DNA of 41,397 bases from Armatimonadota bacterium (GTDB taxonomy: Bacteria; Armatimonadota; UBA5829; DTJY01), in the NCBI GenBank assembly GCA_017993055.1, contig JAGONM010000033.1:1-41397 (forward strand), given 5' to 3'. Positions 1 through 9,194 of this stretch are shown here, piece after piece; the stretch's first letter is position 1; each line of letters starts with the position of its first letter. The position numbers and the translations under genes are program-made. The notes below the pieces were generated by a model. That model ran no database searches. It was not told the origin of the DNA and was given only the letters and a program-made list of their open reading frames with translations.

Positions 1-2
1 CG

Positions 3-362
3 AGTTTTGTGGATCTCAATCCTATCGGCAGCAGCGCATCCGAGGCGCAGGGCGTATCGCACGGGTTGCAGGTAGGACACGCCACCATTGGCTATGTAGA
101 CCGGGCGAGCCTCTGGAGCGGATCGGCATCGAGCTGGGTTGACCTTCACAGTGTGCTTGGATCGGCCTATTCGAAGTCGTACGCCAGTGCTATCGAGGTC
201 TCGGGCAACGATGTCTGGGTTGCGGGATATGCCTTCGTCACGGCGACCGGCAGGGTCGAGGCTGTCATGTGGCACAACGTCATCCCGGAGCCGTCGAGCC
301 TCCTCGCGCTGGGGAGCGGCCTGATCGTCCTCGGCGGTCTCATCCTAAGACGGGGCGGTTAG
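3..362 (+). CDS. PEP-CTERM sorting-domain protein, C-terminal part (5' end outside window)
   Basis: The reading frame is open from the left edge, so the gene begins upstream of the window and only its last 119 residues are seen. The C-terminus has the classic exosortase sorting signal: the motif PEPSS, a hydrophobic helix (LLALGSGLIVLGGLIL) and a terminal arginine pair (RRGG). Proteins of this class are exported, then cleaved and anchored by an exosortase, usually in bacteria that make extracellular polysaccharide. The region before it is small-residue-rich (SGSASSW, EVSGNDVWVAGYA), and its spacing of Trp and Gly suggests beta-propeller or HAF-type repeats, but too little remains to name a fold. 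Substrate and function are unknown. Confidence 0.8.
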   Translation, partial: SFVDLNPIGSSASEAQGVSHGLQVGHATIGYVDRASLWSGSASSWVDLHSVLGSAYSKSYASAIEVSGNDVWVAGYAFVTATGRVEAVMWHNVIPEPSSLLALGSGLIVLGGLILRRGG

Positions 363-391
363 CCTGATTCCTGCGTCCCGACACGGGCGAA

Positions 392-1648
392 TCAGTCTCG
401 TATCCCGATGATCCGCGCCTCTCCCGGCGCAAGGGTCACGGATAGCTCCTTCGACTGGGCGTCGAACCGCACCGGCCCGAACGGCTTGCCCGGTCCCAGC
501 CGACCTATCTCCTCGACTCCCGAGCCCTGCTTCAGTGTAAGGCGCACCTTCCCCGGATCGTCCCAGTCGCGGTTGACCAGCATCAGCACCGGCTCGCCGA
601 GCTTGTCCTTGAACCGCCCGATCACGATCCGGCCGCCCGAGGCATCCGCGATCAGGTCGTCCGGTCTGAACCCCTTCGCTCGGAGCGGAACCTCGCCCAT
701 GTGGACCACCGACACCGACTTCAATCCCATGAGCGTCGGGCCGAGCCGCTTCAGCTTCGGATTGATCTCGCACGCCGCCTCGTACTGAGGCCCCGGCTTC
801 CCGTCGGGCATGACGACTCCGAGGTAGTGCCACTCTTCCGGCTTGTTTACCTCGCCGGCCGACCAGTACGGGAAGTACCAGATTGACTTCGCCCCGTGGG
901 CGAGCGATGTGTTCACCTGCCAGTACATCTGGTTGAGCGTCGGCGGGCGGTACCTCGTCGCGTCCTCCAGTGCCTGGATGATCACCCACATGGGGATGCC
1001 CGCACTGAGGGAGTCGCGCCGGACGACCTCCAGGTTGGCGAACCAGTTGTCCCTGTTTCTGCCATCTCTCAGGAACGAGTAGTGATCGTAGCTCAGCATC
1101 AGCGGCTTGACCGTCTTGACGAAGTCGGCGACGTAGCCGTCATAGTCCGCGAACTCGATCTGATGCGGGCCGCCGTAGTTCGGGAAGAGGTTGATGTACG
1201 GCAGGTGCTTCGGGTCCTTCTGCTTGAGATACGTGTGCGCCTCGACGAGCAGCCTATACGCGGCGGGCGTCGGCTCATCCTTGATGTAGTAGCCGTAGAG
1301 TGCGGGATGGCCCGCGTAGTCGCCGACCATCGCGTCGAGAGCGTTCCTGTCGGCGTCCGTCTGAGGGTCCGGGTGTATCCGCACATCCTTGACCAGCAGA
1401 CGCATCCCGTACTTCTGACAGAGGTTGAGGCACCTCAGGTTCACGTCTATATTCCCGCCCGGCTCGGGGGGCGGACCGATCAGCATTGTAAACCCGGCGG
1501 AAGACATCCGCGCATATACGTCGTCGGTCGAGAACTCGGCGGAGGGCGTCCGCCACGCGCCGATCTCGAACTTGTCCTGAGTCCATCCCGCGAGGGCCGG
1601 GGCCGCGCAGACGATGAGCAGTGTCGTCAGCAATAACAACATTCGCAT
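392..1648 (-). CDS. secreted TIM-barrel glycosidase-like protein
   Basis: This 418-residue protein starts with a clear signal peptide (MRMLLLLTTLLIVCAAPALA), so it should be exported. I chose the ATG at 1648 because a strong AGGAGGT lies 3 nt upstream of it at 1652-1658; an ATG 33 nt further upstream has no such site. The middle looks like a (beta/alpha)8 glycoside hydrolase of the GH-A type, with the segment LYGYYIKDEPTPAAY (strand 4 with an acidic D-E-P, the usual place of the acid/base residue) and WYFPYWSAGE further on. The last 100 residues look like a beta-sandwich (VLMLVNRDWDDPGKVRLTL). The substrate cannot be read from sequence, and catalytic activity is inference from the fold. A similar D-E-P segment occurs in the secreted protein at 12,852. 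Confidence 0.75.
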   Translation of the reverse strand: MRMLLLLTTLLIVCAAPALAGWTQDKFEIGAWRTPSAEFSTDDVYARMSSAGFTMLIGPPPEPGGNIDVNLRCLNLCQKYGMRLLVKDVRIHPDPQTDADRNALDAMVGDYAGHPALYGYYIKDEPTPAAYRLLVEAHTYLKQKDPKHLPYINLFPNYGGPHQIEFADYDGYVADFVKTVKPLMLSYDHYSFLRDGRNRDNWFANLEVVRRDSLSAGIPMWVIIQALEDATRYRPPTLNQMYWQVNTSLAHGAKSIWYFPYWSAGEVNKPEEWHYLGVVMPDGKPGPQYEAACEINPKLKRLGPTLMGLKSVSVVHMGEVPLRAKGFRPDDLIADASGGRIVIGRFKDKLGEPVLMLVNRDWDDPGKVRLTLKQGSGVEEIGRLGPGKPFGPVRFDAQSKELSVTLAPGEARIIGIRD

Positions 1649-1679
1649 GATACCTCCTGAGCCTGGCTGAAGTGCCGCC

Positions 1680-1710
1680 ATTATATCACGCTCGGGCGGC
1701 TTGTTGACAA
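1680..1710 (-). promoter_or_regulatory. promoter of the secreted glycosidase-like gene
   Basis: Read on the minus strand there is a perfect -10 TATAAT (1680-1685) and a -35-like TTGTCA (1705-1710). The 19-nt spacer is longer than ideal. The predicted start of transcription is about 25 nt upstream of the ATG at 1648. The TTGACA visible on the plus strand at 1704-1709 has no good -10 for the divergent gene. Confidence 0.45.
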
Positions 1711-1756
1711 AGAGCCGCCGATTGCCCTAAGCTCAGTGCGGGAATGGAGGCAGACC

Positions 1757-2569
1757 GTGAAGATATACGTCATGACCGATCTGGAGGGAGTTGCGGGCGT
1801 CATAGACTCCGACAACTGGTGCTCGTGTGACGGCCGCTACTACGAGACCGCAAAGAGCCTGCTGACGGAGGAAGTGAATGCCGCCGTCCGGGGCTTTCTC
1901 GACGGTGGGGCCGCGGAGATCGTCGTCGCCGACGGGCACGGTCCGGGGGCGATCAACGCCTCGCTTCTCGATCCGCGAGTCATGCTAATGCGCGGCTGGC
2001 CGGTGGGCTTCCCGCTCGAACTCGACGCGTCGTACGACGCCGTTGCCTGGATCGGCCAGCACGCGAAGGCCGGGACCGAGTATGCCCATCTCGCGCACAC
2101 TCAGAACTTCGGCATGCTCGACTACTCGATCAACGGCATTTCGGTCGGCGAGTTCGGGGAGTTCGCCTTCTGCGCGATCGAACTCGGCGTGAAGCCGATC
2201 TTCGGCTCGGGGGACATGGCGTTCACCGAGGAGGCCGAGGCGCTCTTCCCCGGCATCGAAACGGTCGCGGTGAAGTACGGCACGACCCCCGGCAAGGGCG
2301 AAGAGTGCACCGCCGAGGAGTATCGGCTTCGAAACAAGGCGGCCGTCCATTTCTCACCAGATAAGGCGCGCCGGATGATCTACGAGGGTGCGCTTCGTGC
2401 GGTCACCGGCAAGAGGGAGATCGGCCTGCCGAAGCTTCAGCCGCCCTACGTAGTCGAGGCGAAGTGGCGTCCGAGCGCGGACAAACCCGCCCGCGAGCTG
2501 ACGGTCGAGCACCCCTCGAGCATCGCCCAAGCGGTCAACCTCTCCCTCGGCATCAAAGGCCCGAAATAG
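1757..2569 (+). CDS. M55-family D-aminopeptidase (DppA-like)
   Basis: The start is the GTG at 1757, because TGGAGG lies 6 nt upstream (1745-1750) and the protein then begins MKIYVMTDLEGVAG, as is usual in family M55. The 270-residue length fits DppA. Family hallmarks are the N-terminal zinc-binding TDLEG, VADGHGPG near residue 60, and later GQHAKAGT and HTQNFG, which carry further metal-binding His residues. DppA-type enzymes are zinc D-aminopeptidases that cut D-Ala-containing dipeptides and often recycle peptidoglycan fragments or peptides taken up by transporters. The substrate here is not known. It lies just upstream of a class III aminotransferase on the same strand. Confidence 0.85.
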   Translation: MKIYVMTDLEGVAGVIDSDNWCSCDGRYYETAKSLLTEEVNAAVRGFLDGGAAEIVVADGHGPGAINASLLDPRVMLMRGWPVGFPLELDASYDAVAWIGQHAKAGTEYAHLAHTQNFGMLDYSINGISVGEFGEFAFCAIELGVKPIFGSGDMAFTEEAEALFPGIETVAVKYGTTPGKGEECTAEEYRLRNKAAVHFSPDKARRMIYEGALRAVTGKREIGLPKLQPPYVVEAKWRPSADKPARELTVEHPSSIAQAVNLSLGIKGPK

Positions 2570-2576
2570 GGCCGAA

Positions 2577-2624
2577 GCATTGGCCGCGGATGCCGAGCGG
2601 TGTCTCGCATTCGAGAGCCAATGC
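2577..2624 (+). repeat. inverted repeat before the aminotransferase gene
   Basis: The arms GCATTGGC (2577-2584) and GCCAATGC (2617-2624) are perfect complements separated by 32 nt. They lie between the M55 gene and the start chosen for the aminotransferase gene. They could form an RNA stem controlling read-through or serve as a wide operator. No T-run follows, so a simple terminator is unlikely. Confidence 0.3.
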
Positions 2625-2653
2625 CTCGCCCCTGCCGCACTGTGGAGCAGATA

Positions 2654-3961
2654 GTGAACAACCTGAACCTGACGAAGTCAATGCATCTCTACCACGAAGC
2701 CATCGAGATCATCCCCGGCGGGAGCCAGACGATGAGCAAGCGCGCGACCGCCTTCGCACTCGGCGCGATGCCGATCTACATCGAGCGCGCCGAGGGATGT
2801 CGCGTCTGGGACGTTGACGGCAAAGAGTACATTGACTTCGTGAACGGGCTCGGGCCGATAACCCTCGGGTACTGCTATCCCGCCGTAGACGAGGCCGTCC
2901 GCGAGCAACTGGCGAAGGGCTCGATCTACCCGATGCTCAGCCCGCTCGAGGTCGAGGCCGCGAGGGCGATCATCGGATGCGTCCCCTGCGCCGAGATGGT
3001 CAGATTCCTCAAGACCGGCGCCGAGGCGACTGCCGCCGCCGCTCGCATCGCGCGCGGGTACACCGACAAAGACCTCATCGTCAGCCAGGGGTATCACGGC
3101 TGGCTCGACACCTGGGCCGCCGCGAACAACCCGCCCGCCGACCGGGGCGTCCCGAAGTGCATGAGGGGGTCTATCGCCTCGTTCGGGTTCGGCGCGTTCG
3201 AGGGCGACAACTGCCTCGAAGCGGTCCTGGAGCGGAACAAGGGCGAGGTCGCGGGGATTATCCTCGAGCCCGTAACTTACGCGGCCACCGACTCGGGCGA
3301 GTTCCTCCGGTGGGCAAGGGAACTGGCCGACAAGCACCGGGTCCCGCTGATCTACGACGAGATCGTCTCGGGCTTCCGCGTGTCGCTCGGCGGCGCGCAG
3401 GAGCATTTCGGAGTCATCCCCGACATCGCGGTCTTCGCCAAGGGAATCTCGAACGGCCTTCCGCTGGCGGCGGTCGCGGGCAAGCGGGAGATAATGAAGG
3501 TCGCTGGCGAGTTGGTGATCTCCTCGACCTACGGGGGCGACGCGCTCTCACTCGCGGCGGTCGTCGCGTGCCTGAGGGAGTATCGCCAGAAGGATGTCAT
3601 TCCCCACCTCTGGGCGATGGGCGAGCGGCTGATGTCCGGGGCGAACCGGATCGCGGCGGAGGTCGGACTTGCGCTAACATTCCGTGGCTGGCCGGTGATG
3701 TCGTCGTTCGCGTTCGGCTATGCGCCCGAGGTCAACCAGGACCTGATGACGCTTCTGCTCCAGGAGATGGCTAAGAGGGGAGTGCTGATCCGGCGCGGCG
3801 GCCTGAACTTCATCAACTACTCGCACAAGTCCGAGCACATTGACGCGACGCTCGACGCCTTCCGCGAGGTCCTCCCGATCCTAAAGGTGGCCTTCGACTC
3901 CGGCGACGTCAAGAGTCTGCTGATCACGTCCGAGGTCGCCGAGAGCATCCGCAGGTTCTGA
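2654..3961 (+). CDS. class III PLP aminotransferase, glutamate-1-semialdehyde aminomutase-like
   Basis: The protein has the full fold-type I pattern: IPGGSQTMSKR at the N-terminus, the PLP-phosphate region KTGAEATAAAARIARGYT, the aspartate that binds the pyridine nitrogen in IYDEIVSGFR (D235), and the Schiff-base lysine in FAKGISNGLP (K263). The GTG start at 2654 has GGAG 6 nt upstream and gives 435 residues, close to HemL (about 430); an ATG 54 nt upstream would add a tail rich in Arg and Pro without support. HemL converts glutamate-1-semialdehyde to 5-aminolevulinate. Many HemL-like proteins outside heme clusters act on other amino ketones, and no other heme gene is nearby, so the reaction is left open. 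Confidence 0.82.
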   Translation: MNNLNLTKSMHLYHEAIEIIPGGSQTMSKRATAFALGAMPIYIERAEGCRVWDVDGKEYIDFVNGLGPITLGYCYPAVDEAVREQLAKGSIYPMLSPLEVEAARAIIGCVPCAEMVRFLKTGAEATAAAARIARGYTDKDLIVSQGYHGWLDTWAAANNPPADRGVPKCMRGSIASFGFGAFEGDNCLEAVLERNKGEVAGIILEPVTYAATDSGEFLRWARELADKHRVPLIYDEIVSGFRVSLGGAQEHFGVIPDIAVFAKGISNGLPLAAVAGKREIMKVAGELVISSTYGGDALSLAAVVACLREYRQKDVIPHLWAMGERLMSGANRIAAEVGLALTFRGWPVMSSFAFGYAPEVNQDLMTLLLQEMAKRGVLIRRGGLNFINYSHKSEHIDATLDAFREVLPILKVAFDSGDVKSLLITSEVAESIRRF

Positions 3962-3977
3962 CGTCGGGCTGCTGAAG

Positions 3978-4020
3978 CCTGAGCCTGACTGATCTGTCGA
4001 ACTCATCATCAGGTCTCAGG
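3978..4020. terminator. possible bidirectional terminator between convergent genes
   Basis: The arms CCTGAG-C-CTGA (3978-3988) and TCAG-GT-CTCAGG (4009-4020) pair with a small internal bulge, between the stop of the aminotransferase gene and the end of the permease gene coming from the other side. The site overlaps the permease stop codon and lacks a U-run, so this is a weak call. Confidence 0.3.
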
Positions 4021-5515
4021 AGTTCTTCGTCTCCTCGTGTATCCGCCGCATGACGCTGTGCTTTCTGCCGTAGAAGAAGTATATCAGCATCCCGATGCCC
4101 ATCCAGATGCCGAGCCGCCACCAGTTCTCAGACGGCAGCGCGAACATCAACATCAGGCACATCACTATGCCGAGTATCGGGATCGTCGGCACCCACGGGC
4201 ATCGGAACGGGCGGTTCGCCTGCGGGTTCGTTCGGCGCATGACCAGCACCGCCAGGCAGACGATGACGAACGCGAGCAGCGTACCGATGTTCACCAGCTC
4301 GGCCAGTATCCTTAGGGGAATCAGCGCCGCGCCGAGTCCCACGATGATGCCTGTGAGGATCGTTGACTTCCAGGGAGTCCTGAATCGCTCGTGGACCGCG
4401 CCGAAGAACTTCTCCGGGAGCAGTCCGTCGCGCGCGATCGCCAGCAGTACTCTCGGCTGGCTCAGCATCAGAACCAGCAACACCGAAGTTATCCCCGCGA
4501 TCGCCCCGAGTGAGATCAGGAACTGTGCCCAGGTCAGGCCGACCTGAGCGAATGCGTTGGAGACCGGGGCCTCGATATTGATCTTGTCGTAGTGGACCAT
4601 GCCGGTCAGGACCGCCGTGACCGCGATGTAGAGCACCGTGCAGATCAACAGCGAAGCGATAATCCCGATCGGCACATCACGCTGAGGGTTCTTTGCCTCT
4701 TCGGCATGAGTCGAGACCGAATCGAAACCGATGTAGGCGAAGAACATGATCGCCGCGCCGGCGAGCATGCCGAGCGGCGCTCCGTCCGGGGCCGTCTGGC
4801 CGAGAATCGTCTTCCCGAACAGGCTGATTCCGCTGTAACCGAATGGTGCGAAGTCGCGCCAGTTTCGAGGGTCAACGTAGAACGCTCCTACCGCGATCAC
4901 GAAGAGCACCACCGCCACCTTGACTATCACCATCGCCGCGTTGAAGCTGGCGCTCTCCTTGATTCCCTTCACGAGGATCATTGTGACCGCCGCCGCGATG
5001 ACGATCGCCGGCAGGTCCATCAGGCTTCCGGTGGACATGAGTGCCCCCTTCGCCCCGATGTCGAACGGCGTATTGCCCAGCATCTTCGGCACCTCAAGGC
5101 CGAAGATGCCGATGAAGTCCTGGAAGTACTTCGACCAGCCGTGCGCGACCGCCGCCGACGCGACGGTGTACTCCAGCACCAAATCCCACCCGATGATCCA
5201 TGCGAACAGTTCGCCGAGAGTGGCGTATGCATATGTGAAAGCCGATCCCGCAACCGGCACCATCGAGGCAAACTCCGCGTAGCACAGCGCGGCGAATATG
5301 CACGCGATCCCGGCGACGAGGAACGAGAGCATCAGCGCCGGGCCTGCCTTGTCGTGCGCGGCGACTCCCGTCAATACGAAGATGCCCGTGCCGATGATGC
5401 ATCCGACTCCCAGGCTCGTGAGTTGGACCGGGCCGAGAATCCGCCGCAGGCGATTCTCGCCCTCAGCTTCTCTCAGCAGCAGGCTCAGGGGTTTTGTCGC
5501 GAACAGTCTCTTCAT
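4016..5515 (-). CDS. APC-superfamily amino-acid permease
   Basis: This 499-residue membrane protein has about 12 predicted helices. Helix 1 carries the APC substrate and ion-binding signature CIIGTGIFVLTG, and further on come GSAFTYAYATLGE and the broken helix 6 region FFAYIGFDSVSTHAEE, typical of the cationic amino-acid transporter and YfnA subgroup. It should import amino acids across the inner membrane; the substrate is not readable. The start is the ATG at 5515 with GGAGGG 9 nt upstream; a longer frame to 5614 would prepend an Arg-rich, non-membrane stretch. It is transcribed away from the amidase gene at 5803. Confidence 0.88.
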   Translation of the reverse strand: MKRLFATKPLSLLLREAEGENRLRRILGPVQLTSLGVGCIIGTGIFVLTGVAAHDKAGPALMLSFLVAGIACIFAALCYAEFASMVPVAGSAFTYAYATLGELFAWIIGWDLVLEYTVASAAVAHGWSKYFQDFIGIFGLEVPKMLGNTPFDIGAKGALMSTGSLMDLPAIVIAAAVTMILVKGIKESASFNAAMVIVKVAVVLFVIAVGAFYVDPRNWRDFAPFGYSGISLFGKTILGQTAPDGAPLGMLAGAAIMFFAYIGFDSVSTHAEEAKNPQRDVPIGIIASLLICTVLYIAVTAVLTGMVHYDKINIEAPVSNAFAQVGLTWAQFLISLGAIAGITSVLLVLMLSQPRVLLAIARDGLLPEKFFGAVHERFRTPWKSTILTGIIVGLGAALIPLRILAELVNIGTLLAFVIVCLAVLVMRRTNPQANRPFRCPWVPTIPILGIVMCLMLMFALPSENWWRLGIWMGIGMLIYFFYGRKHSVMRRIHEETKNS

Positions 5516-5669
5516 GCGAGCGCCCTCCGAATCCGATTCGGCCCGACCGGCCTCGCGCCGGCTTCGTGCCAATGGAGAGGTTTGAGGAACGCGCGCCCGA
5601 TTCCTGCTTCGCATGAGTGGCCGACGGATCTGCGGCTGGTATTGTTGCCCGCAACCGGCATGGAAATGG

Positions 5670-5697
5670 AATATGCTTTATGGTACACTGTGTCCAA
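5670..5697 (-). promoter_or_regulatory. possible promoter of the amino-acid permease gene
   Basis: On the minus strand TTGGAC (5692-5697) and CATATT (5670-5675) are separated by 16 nt. This would give a leader of roughly 150 nt before the permease ATG at 5515. The match is moderate. Confidence 0.35.
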
Positions 5698-5802
5698 ACT
5701 CGTCCTTAGACGGTATCCCCGGCGACGATAGCGGACTCGCGCACTTCCCCTGAGCCCGCCTCCGCTGCCGGGGACCCTTGACACGGTCCACAGGGTGATG
5801 AC

Positions 5803-7668
5803 ATGCATGGAAGCTCTAAGATTGTACTTGCCGCAGCGGTGTCTCTGCTTCTCGGAGCCGCGCCGACCTTCTCCGCGCCGATCTCCGTCATAGTCGGCGC
5901 GAAACCCGTTGCTCTGGGAGTAGCAGCATCGCTTGTCAACAACGAACTGCACGTATCGCCGGATGTTCTCAATGCGATCGGTGCATCCTCGAGGAAGATC
6001 GGCGAACCGAATGACGACGAGCAGAAGCTGGAGATCAAGTCCGCATCCGGGCACAAGTTCACCTGCCAGGCTCGGGTCGTTGACGGGCACACGATGCTGC
6101 CTATCCGAGCCGTCGCCGACGACTTGGGCGCCGTCCTGCAGTGGGACAGGGACAAAGCCTCGCTCAGCATCAGGGCGAGGCTGGAGAGTGTCGAGTTCGA
6201 CGGCTCGCGCCTCAGGCTCAAGGCGTCGTATCCGGTCGCGCCGGTACTGGTTGACACGACGTGGACGCGCGCCGAGAAGAAGCTCATACTGGACGTTCCG
6301 GGGCTTCAGGTGCTCGGCGGCTCTCGCGACAAGGTGGAGAACAGTACGAAGATCCCGCTCAGAATCGCGATGAAGGACGATGGCGAGACCGCCCGGGTAG
6401 TGCTCGATCTCCCGATTTCCGCCGCCGCCCGCCGAGTCAGCCCCGCGCGCGCCGCAGAGGTCGTCATCTCGATCTCGCCGCCGATCAAGGAGACTCCTTC
6501 GACGCCGCGTGCAGTCAACCCGCCTCAGGCAGACACAGCGTCCGAGAAGCCCGTTGAGCCGGCTCCGCCTCCTCCACCTCCGCCACCTGCCCGGATCAGC
6601 GGCGTCGAGTATCGAGATCGAGGGTCGAAGCTCATAGAGATCACTATCGCCGCCGACAGGCCGGTCAGTTATCTGACCTATATGCTGAGAGCCCCCGACC
6701 GCTTCATCATTGACCTGTCGAACGCGGAGCTGGCCGACAAGCCGGAGGATCGGGATCTCAAGCATGCGATCTCTACAGGATTCCGGACCAGCCAGTTTAA
6801 CGATGCCACGGTGCGGATCGTGCTCGATCTCACAAGACCCGTGGCGTTTGAGGTCGAGCAGAATGATGAGGGGAGACTCCGGGTCTTGCTCGAACTGCCG
6901 AAGAACGCGGGGGGCCTGCTTGCCGGCAAGACGATCGCCATAGACCCCGGTCACGGCGGAAGCGAGACCGGCGCTCAGGCCAACGGATGTCGGGAGAAGG
7001 ATATGAACCTCGCCGTCGCCCTTCGCGTCGAGCGTCTGCTCAAGGATGCCGGCGCGGTTGTGCTCATGACGCGCAAGTCGGACATCACGGTCCCGTTGAG
7101 AGACCGCCCGCTGTTCGCCAATCGGCACTCCGTTGACCTGTTCTTGAGTATCCATCATAACGCGATGGGCAGCGTGAACAAGGTTTCGGGCACCGAGACT
7201 TTCTACCACGGCAGTGACACCAGTGGCCGGGTCCTGGCTCAGTGCATTCAGTCTGAGGTCGTCGCCGCTGCCAAACTCCCTGACCGCAAGGTGAAGTCCG
7301 ATTATCAGCGATACCCAGGGTCCGGTTTCGGCGTTCTCCGAGGGGCTGCGATGCCTGCGGCGCTGATCGAGGTGGCGTTCATTGACCATCCGGGCGATGC
7401 TGCGTGCGCCCGCGACTCCGCTTTCCAGCAGAAGGTCGCTGAGGCGATCGTTCGCGGCTTCCGCGTATACGTCGAGGGCAATCCCCGGTCCGCGTCCTGG
7501 CAGCCTGTCAAGGCCGAAGTGGCGGAGGAGAATCCGCCCGAGAGTCGAATGTCCACAAGCGTTTCCGAACCGGCTTCGGAAGTCGCCGGAATGGTGCAGG
7601 AGCATGCCGAGCGTGACGCGGAGTCCGCTCCCGACGAGTCCATCGTGCCGAAAGGACGTGTGAGATGA
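5803..7668 (+). CDS. N-acetylmuramoyl-L-alanine amidase with stalk and AMIN-like domains
   Basis: A signal peptide (residues 1-25) is followed by a copper-amine-oxidase-N-like stalk domain (about 30-125, ending TMLPIRAVADDLGAVLQWD), an AMIN-like beta domain (about 125-225), a proline-rich linker (PAPPPPPPPP), a second AMIN-like domain (about 265-365) and the catalytic Amidase_3 domain. Zinc ligands are visible in DPGHGG (H384), REKD (E398) and SIHHN (H451), and the catalytic glutamate in ALIEVAF (E523). The enzyme cuts the bond between MurNAc and L-alanine in peptidoglycan, in cell division or wall turnover; AMIN domains direct such enzymes to wall or division sites. It overlaps the GerMN gene by ATGA, and murI follows, forming a wall cluster. 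Confidence 0.92.
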   Translation: MHGSSKIVLAAAVSLLLGAAPTFSAPISVIVGAKPVALGVAASLVNNELHVSPDVLNAIGASSRKIGEPNDDEQKLEIKSASGHKFTCQARVVDGHTMLPIRAVADDLGAVLQWDRDKASLSIRARLESVEFDGSRLRLKASYPVAPVLVDTTWTRAEKKLILDVPGLQVLGGSRDKVENSTKIPLRIAMKDDGETARVVLDLPISAAARRVSPARAAEVVISISPPIKETPSTPRAVNPPQADTASEKPVEPAPPPPPPPPARISGVEYRDRGSKLIEITIAADRPVSYLTYMLRAPDRFIIDLSNAELADKPEDRDLKHAISTGFRTSQFNDATVRIVLDLTRPVAFEVEQNDEGRLRVLLELPKNAGGLLAGKTIAIDPGHGGSETGAQANGCREKDMNLAVALRVERLLKDAGAVVLMTRKSDITVPLRDRPLFANRHSVDLFLSIHHNAMGSVNKVSGTETFYHGSDTSGRVLAQCIQSEVVAAAKLPDRKVKSDYQRYPGSGFGVLRGAAMPAALIEVAFIDHPGDAACARDSAFQQKVAEAIVRGFRVYVEGNPRSASWQPVKAEVAEENPPESRMSTSVSEPASEVAGMVQEHAERDAESAPDESIVPKGRVR

Positions 7669-8234
7669 AGAACGGGCCTCTTCTGATTGCCGCTCTGATC
7701 GTCTTGGTCGGGCTGTGCGTAGTCCTGGGCATGTATCTCGCCCGGCAGAACTCCGTCGTTCCTACTGGGACGACCGTCGAAAAGCCGGTCCCGACGAAGG
7801 AAGACTCCGAGAAGACGCGGGAGGTCACGGTTTACCGCGTTGTCGTCGAGAACAATCAACCTCGTCTTCGTGAGAAGACCGCCCTCGTCTCCGGCGATCC
7901 GATCGAAGCGGCGCTGAAGGAGCTCATCGGGCAGGTAGGTAAGCCGGACTCGACGAATCCTATACCGAAGGGTACGCGGCTCCTCGGCGTCGAAGTAAAG
8001 GACGGCGTTGCGGAGGTTGACTTCAGCAGGGAGTTTCGAGACAACTTCAAGGGTGGCTCCGAGGGTGAGGCCCTGCTCCTTGCAGTCATAACGAGGACTC
8101 TGCGCCAGTTCGGCGAGGTCAAGACCGCCCGGCTTCTCGTAGAGGGCCGGCCGTTGGACACTCTGGGCCACGCCGACCTCTCAGAACCGCTCGATGTGCG
8201 CGGACTCGGCTCTGAGTTTGACGTGGAGCAGTAA
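7665..8234 (+). CDS. GerMN-domain protein, membrane-anchored
   Basis: The start ATG overlaps the amidase stop (ATGA), so the two are translationally coupled. The 189-residue protein has one N-terminal membrane helix (about 5-25), a linker with several Lys and Glu, and a GerMN domain (about 70-175) with the usual run EAALKELIGQVG, LGVEVKDGVAEVDFS and EALLLAVITRTLRQF. GerMN domains occur in Bacillus GerM and in many proteins next to Amidase_3 enzymes, where they are thought to help wall remodelling. It is not a spore marker here, since no sporulation gene is in view. Confidence 0.88.
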   Translation: MKNGPLLIAALIVLVGLCVVLGMYLARQNSVVPTGTTVEKPVPTKEDSEKTREVTVYRVVVENNQPRLREKTALVSGDPIEAALKELIGQVGKPDSTNPIPKGTRLLGVEVKDGVAEVDFSREFRDNFKGGSEGEALLLAVITRTLRQFGEVKTARLLVEGRPLDTLGHADLSEPLDVRGLGSEFDVEQ

Positions 8235-8318
8235 GACAAGACGGCGACTGCAGGCCGCAGGCTGCTGAGTCCGGGATACTGCGCGTTTCGGCCTACCGTC
8301 TTTCATGTGGAGTGCATA

Positions 8319-9194
8319 TTGAAAACTGACGCGCCTATCGGCATCTTCGACTCCGGCGTGGGCGGACTGACCGTCGCCGGAGAGGTATCCGAAAGACTCC
8401 CGCAGGAACATATCGCCTACGTGGGCGATGAGGTTCATGTGCCGTACGGTGACCGACCGGCGGAGGAGATCCGGAGCTTCGCGCTTGGCATCACGCGCTT
8501 TCTCATTGAGCGTTGCGGCGCCAAAATGGTTATCATGGCCTGCAACATGTCCTCGGCGGTGGCGCTTCGGCCCGCGCGTGAGATGTTCCCCGATGTTCCG
8601 GTGCTCGGCGTCATCGAGGCGGGAGCTCGGGCGGCCGCGAGGGCGTCGCGCGGCGGACGAATCGGTGTGCTGGCGACGCAGGGAACGGTCAACACCCGTG
8701 CCTATACTCATGCGCTCTCGGAACTGATCGCCGATGCCGATGTTCTGGAGCAGGCGTGCCCTCGATTCGTGCCGATCGTCGAGTCAGGCAGGGCGGATTC
8801 GTCGGAAGCCCGCGAGGCCGTCGCGGAATACCTCGAGCCGCTGATACGGGGCGGGCATCGGACCGTTGTTTTGGGCTGCACCCACTATCCGTTCCTGGCC
8901 GGCGCGATCGGCGAGCGGCTCGGGCCGGATTTCACTGTTATAGATCCCGCGGAGGAGACTGTCATCGAGGCCGAGAGGATACTCTCCGTAGGCGGGATGC
9001 TGAATCCAACGCACATCGAGTCGGTTCATCGTTACTTCACCACTGCCAGGCCAGACCAGTTCGCCGCGCTGGGCGGCGAGTTTCTGGGCAGGCCGCTTGA
9101 TCTGGTCGAACAGGTCAGGTGGGGCATAGATTTGGGAGCAATTGAGTCATGGCCAGAGAAGACGGTCGAACAAACGACCAGATCCGCCCCGTAA
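8319..9194 (+). CDS. murI: glutamate racemase
   Basis: It converts L-glutamate to D-glutamate for peptidoglycan in the cytoplasm. Both catalytic cysteines are present, in MACNMSSA (C75) and GCTHYPFL (C187), with the N-terminal acidic loop FDSGVGGL and [12 protein letters not shown]. The first motif reads CNMSSA instead of the common CNTxxA, so a Thr near the active site is replaced by Met. I chose the TTG at 8319 because GGAG (8309-8312) is 6 nt upstream and the product then starts [13 protein letters not shown] like other MurI; a GTG 12 nt upstream lacks a site. It overlaps rph by 46 nt and follows the amidase-GerMN pair. Confidence 0.92.
   Translation: MKTDAPIGIFDSGVGGLTVAGEVSERLPQEHIAYVGDEVHVPYGDRPAEEIRSFALGITRFLIERCGAKMVIMACNMSSAVALRPAREMFPDVPVLGVIEAGARAAARASRGGRIGVLATQGTVNTRAYTHALSELIADADVLEQACPRFVPIVESGRADSSEAREAVAEYLEPLIRGGHRTVVLGCTHYPFLAGAIGERLGPDFTVIDPAEETVIEAERILSVGGMLNPTHIESVHRYFTTARPDQFAALGGEFLGRPLDLVEQVRWGIDLGAIESWPEKTVEQTTRSAP

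Noticed and set aside
4592-5731. Long plus-strand open frame of 379 codons
   Set aside because: It is the shadow of the permease gene on the other strand: Arg/His/Asp-rich, no ribosome site, no fold.
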